Of a stretch of DNA of 6,594 bases, positions 6,370 to 6,594 are shown piece by piece. The notes beneath the pieces were generated by a model, which saw nothing but the letters and a program-made list of their open reading frames with translations, had not been told where the DNA came from and made no database searches. The stretch is from Bacteroidota bacterium (lineage in GTDB: Bacteria; Bacteroidota; Bacteroidia; Chitinophagales; Chitinophagaceae), in the NCBI GenBank assembly GCA_023423405.1, contig JAFAFR010000018.1, forward strand, positions 1 to 6,594. Reading direction: 5' to 3'. The number at the start of each line of letters is the position of its first letter. Position 1 is the first letter of the stretch. A program made the translations under genes and the position numbers.

Positions 6370-6594
6370 TCACTCATCCTTTCTGTTATTTACAAAATGA
6401 TTAAATTTAAAAATTTCTTTAGCGGCGTCATCCCATTCTTTTCTAGGCAAGACTTGCAGGGTAACGAAAACATCATTCTCTTTATTGTAAGAATCAATTC
6501 GTTCGAGTCTTCCGTAATAGTCTTTTTCTGCATGCCGGTAAAGTGAATATGGTAAAATAGTATCTGTTGGATACATATAGAACCTACTGTAAGA
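6370..6594 (-). CDS. Hypothetical protein, C-terminal end
   Basis: A 74-codon frame runs from the right edge of the window to TGA at 6372-6370. An ATG at 6576-6574 would give 68 residues, but the frame stays open through the six codons before it, so the gene may begin outside the window. Seen: a hydrophilic sequence starting MYPTDTILPYSLYRHAEKDY, then YGRLERID, VFVTLQVLPRKEWDD and KEIFKFNHF. The alternating hydrophobic stretch VFVTLQVL suggests a beta strand. There is no signal peptide, membrane segment or catalytic motif. The family is not recognised. Its direction is the same as the integrase remnant, and it could belong to the same accessory element, but the 670-base gap between them prevents linking them firmly. 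Confidence 0.
   Translation of the reverse strand, partial: SYSRFYMYPTDTILPYSLYRHAEKDYYGRLERIDSYNKENDVFVTLQVLPRKEWDDAAKEIFKFNHFVNNRKDE

Noticed and set aside
1..6594. CRISPR array, tRNA or rRNA genes.
   Set aside because: I saw no regularly spaced repeats of the right length and no tRNA- or rRNA-like conserved stretch on either strand.

Overview
The window is very AT-rich, its genes lack strong Shine-Dalgarno sequences, and it carries a tyrosine-recombinase remnant of a type common in Bacteroidota mobile elements. A Bacteroidota host, probably flavobacterial, is the best guess. This is inferred from style and one protein fragment, not from a marker gene. The content looks like a defence or accessory island.

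Left part (1-4056, + strand): three tightly packed genes. The first is an AAA-type or Orc/BrxC-BrxD-like P-loop ATPase whose 5' end, including any Walker A motif, lies outside the window. One base after its stop comes a 576-residue protein with a C-terminal PD-(D/E)xK nuclease core (D456, E469-A-K471). Overlapping its end by 13 bases is a 354-residue D12-class adenine-N6 DNA methyltransferase with a clear DPPY motif. An ATPase, a nuclease and a methyltransferase in one operon suggest an ATP-dependent restriction-modification-like system. I do not recognise the set as a named system, and genes may be missing to the left.

Middle part (4135-5427, - strand, convergent): a 376-residue reading frame that appears to be the C-terminal piece of a much larger protein. 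Its sequence style resembles the C-terminal region of large defence ATPases (AVAST-like), but this is a weak match from memory. The frame stays open and protein-like upstream of its first ATG, then runs directly into a broken integrase.

Right part (5409-6594): the integrase remnant (- strand) keeps a start of the arm-binding domain and the SAM-like core-binding domain. It has lost the residues between them and the whole catalytic domain. Beyond it are about 670 bases without a convincing gene, holding several hairpins and TTTGC-type repeats. The window ends in the C-terminal end of an unrecognised protein (- strand). The right half therefore looks like a recombination scar beside the intact-looking defence operon.
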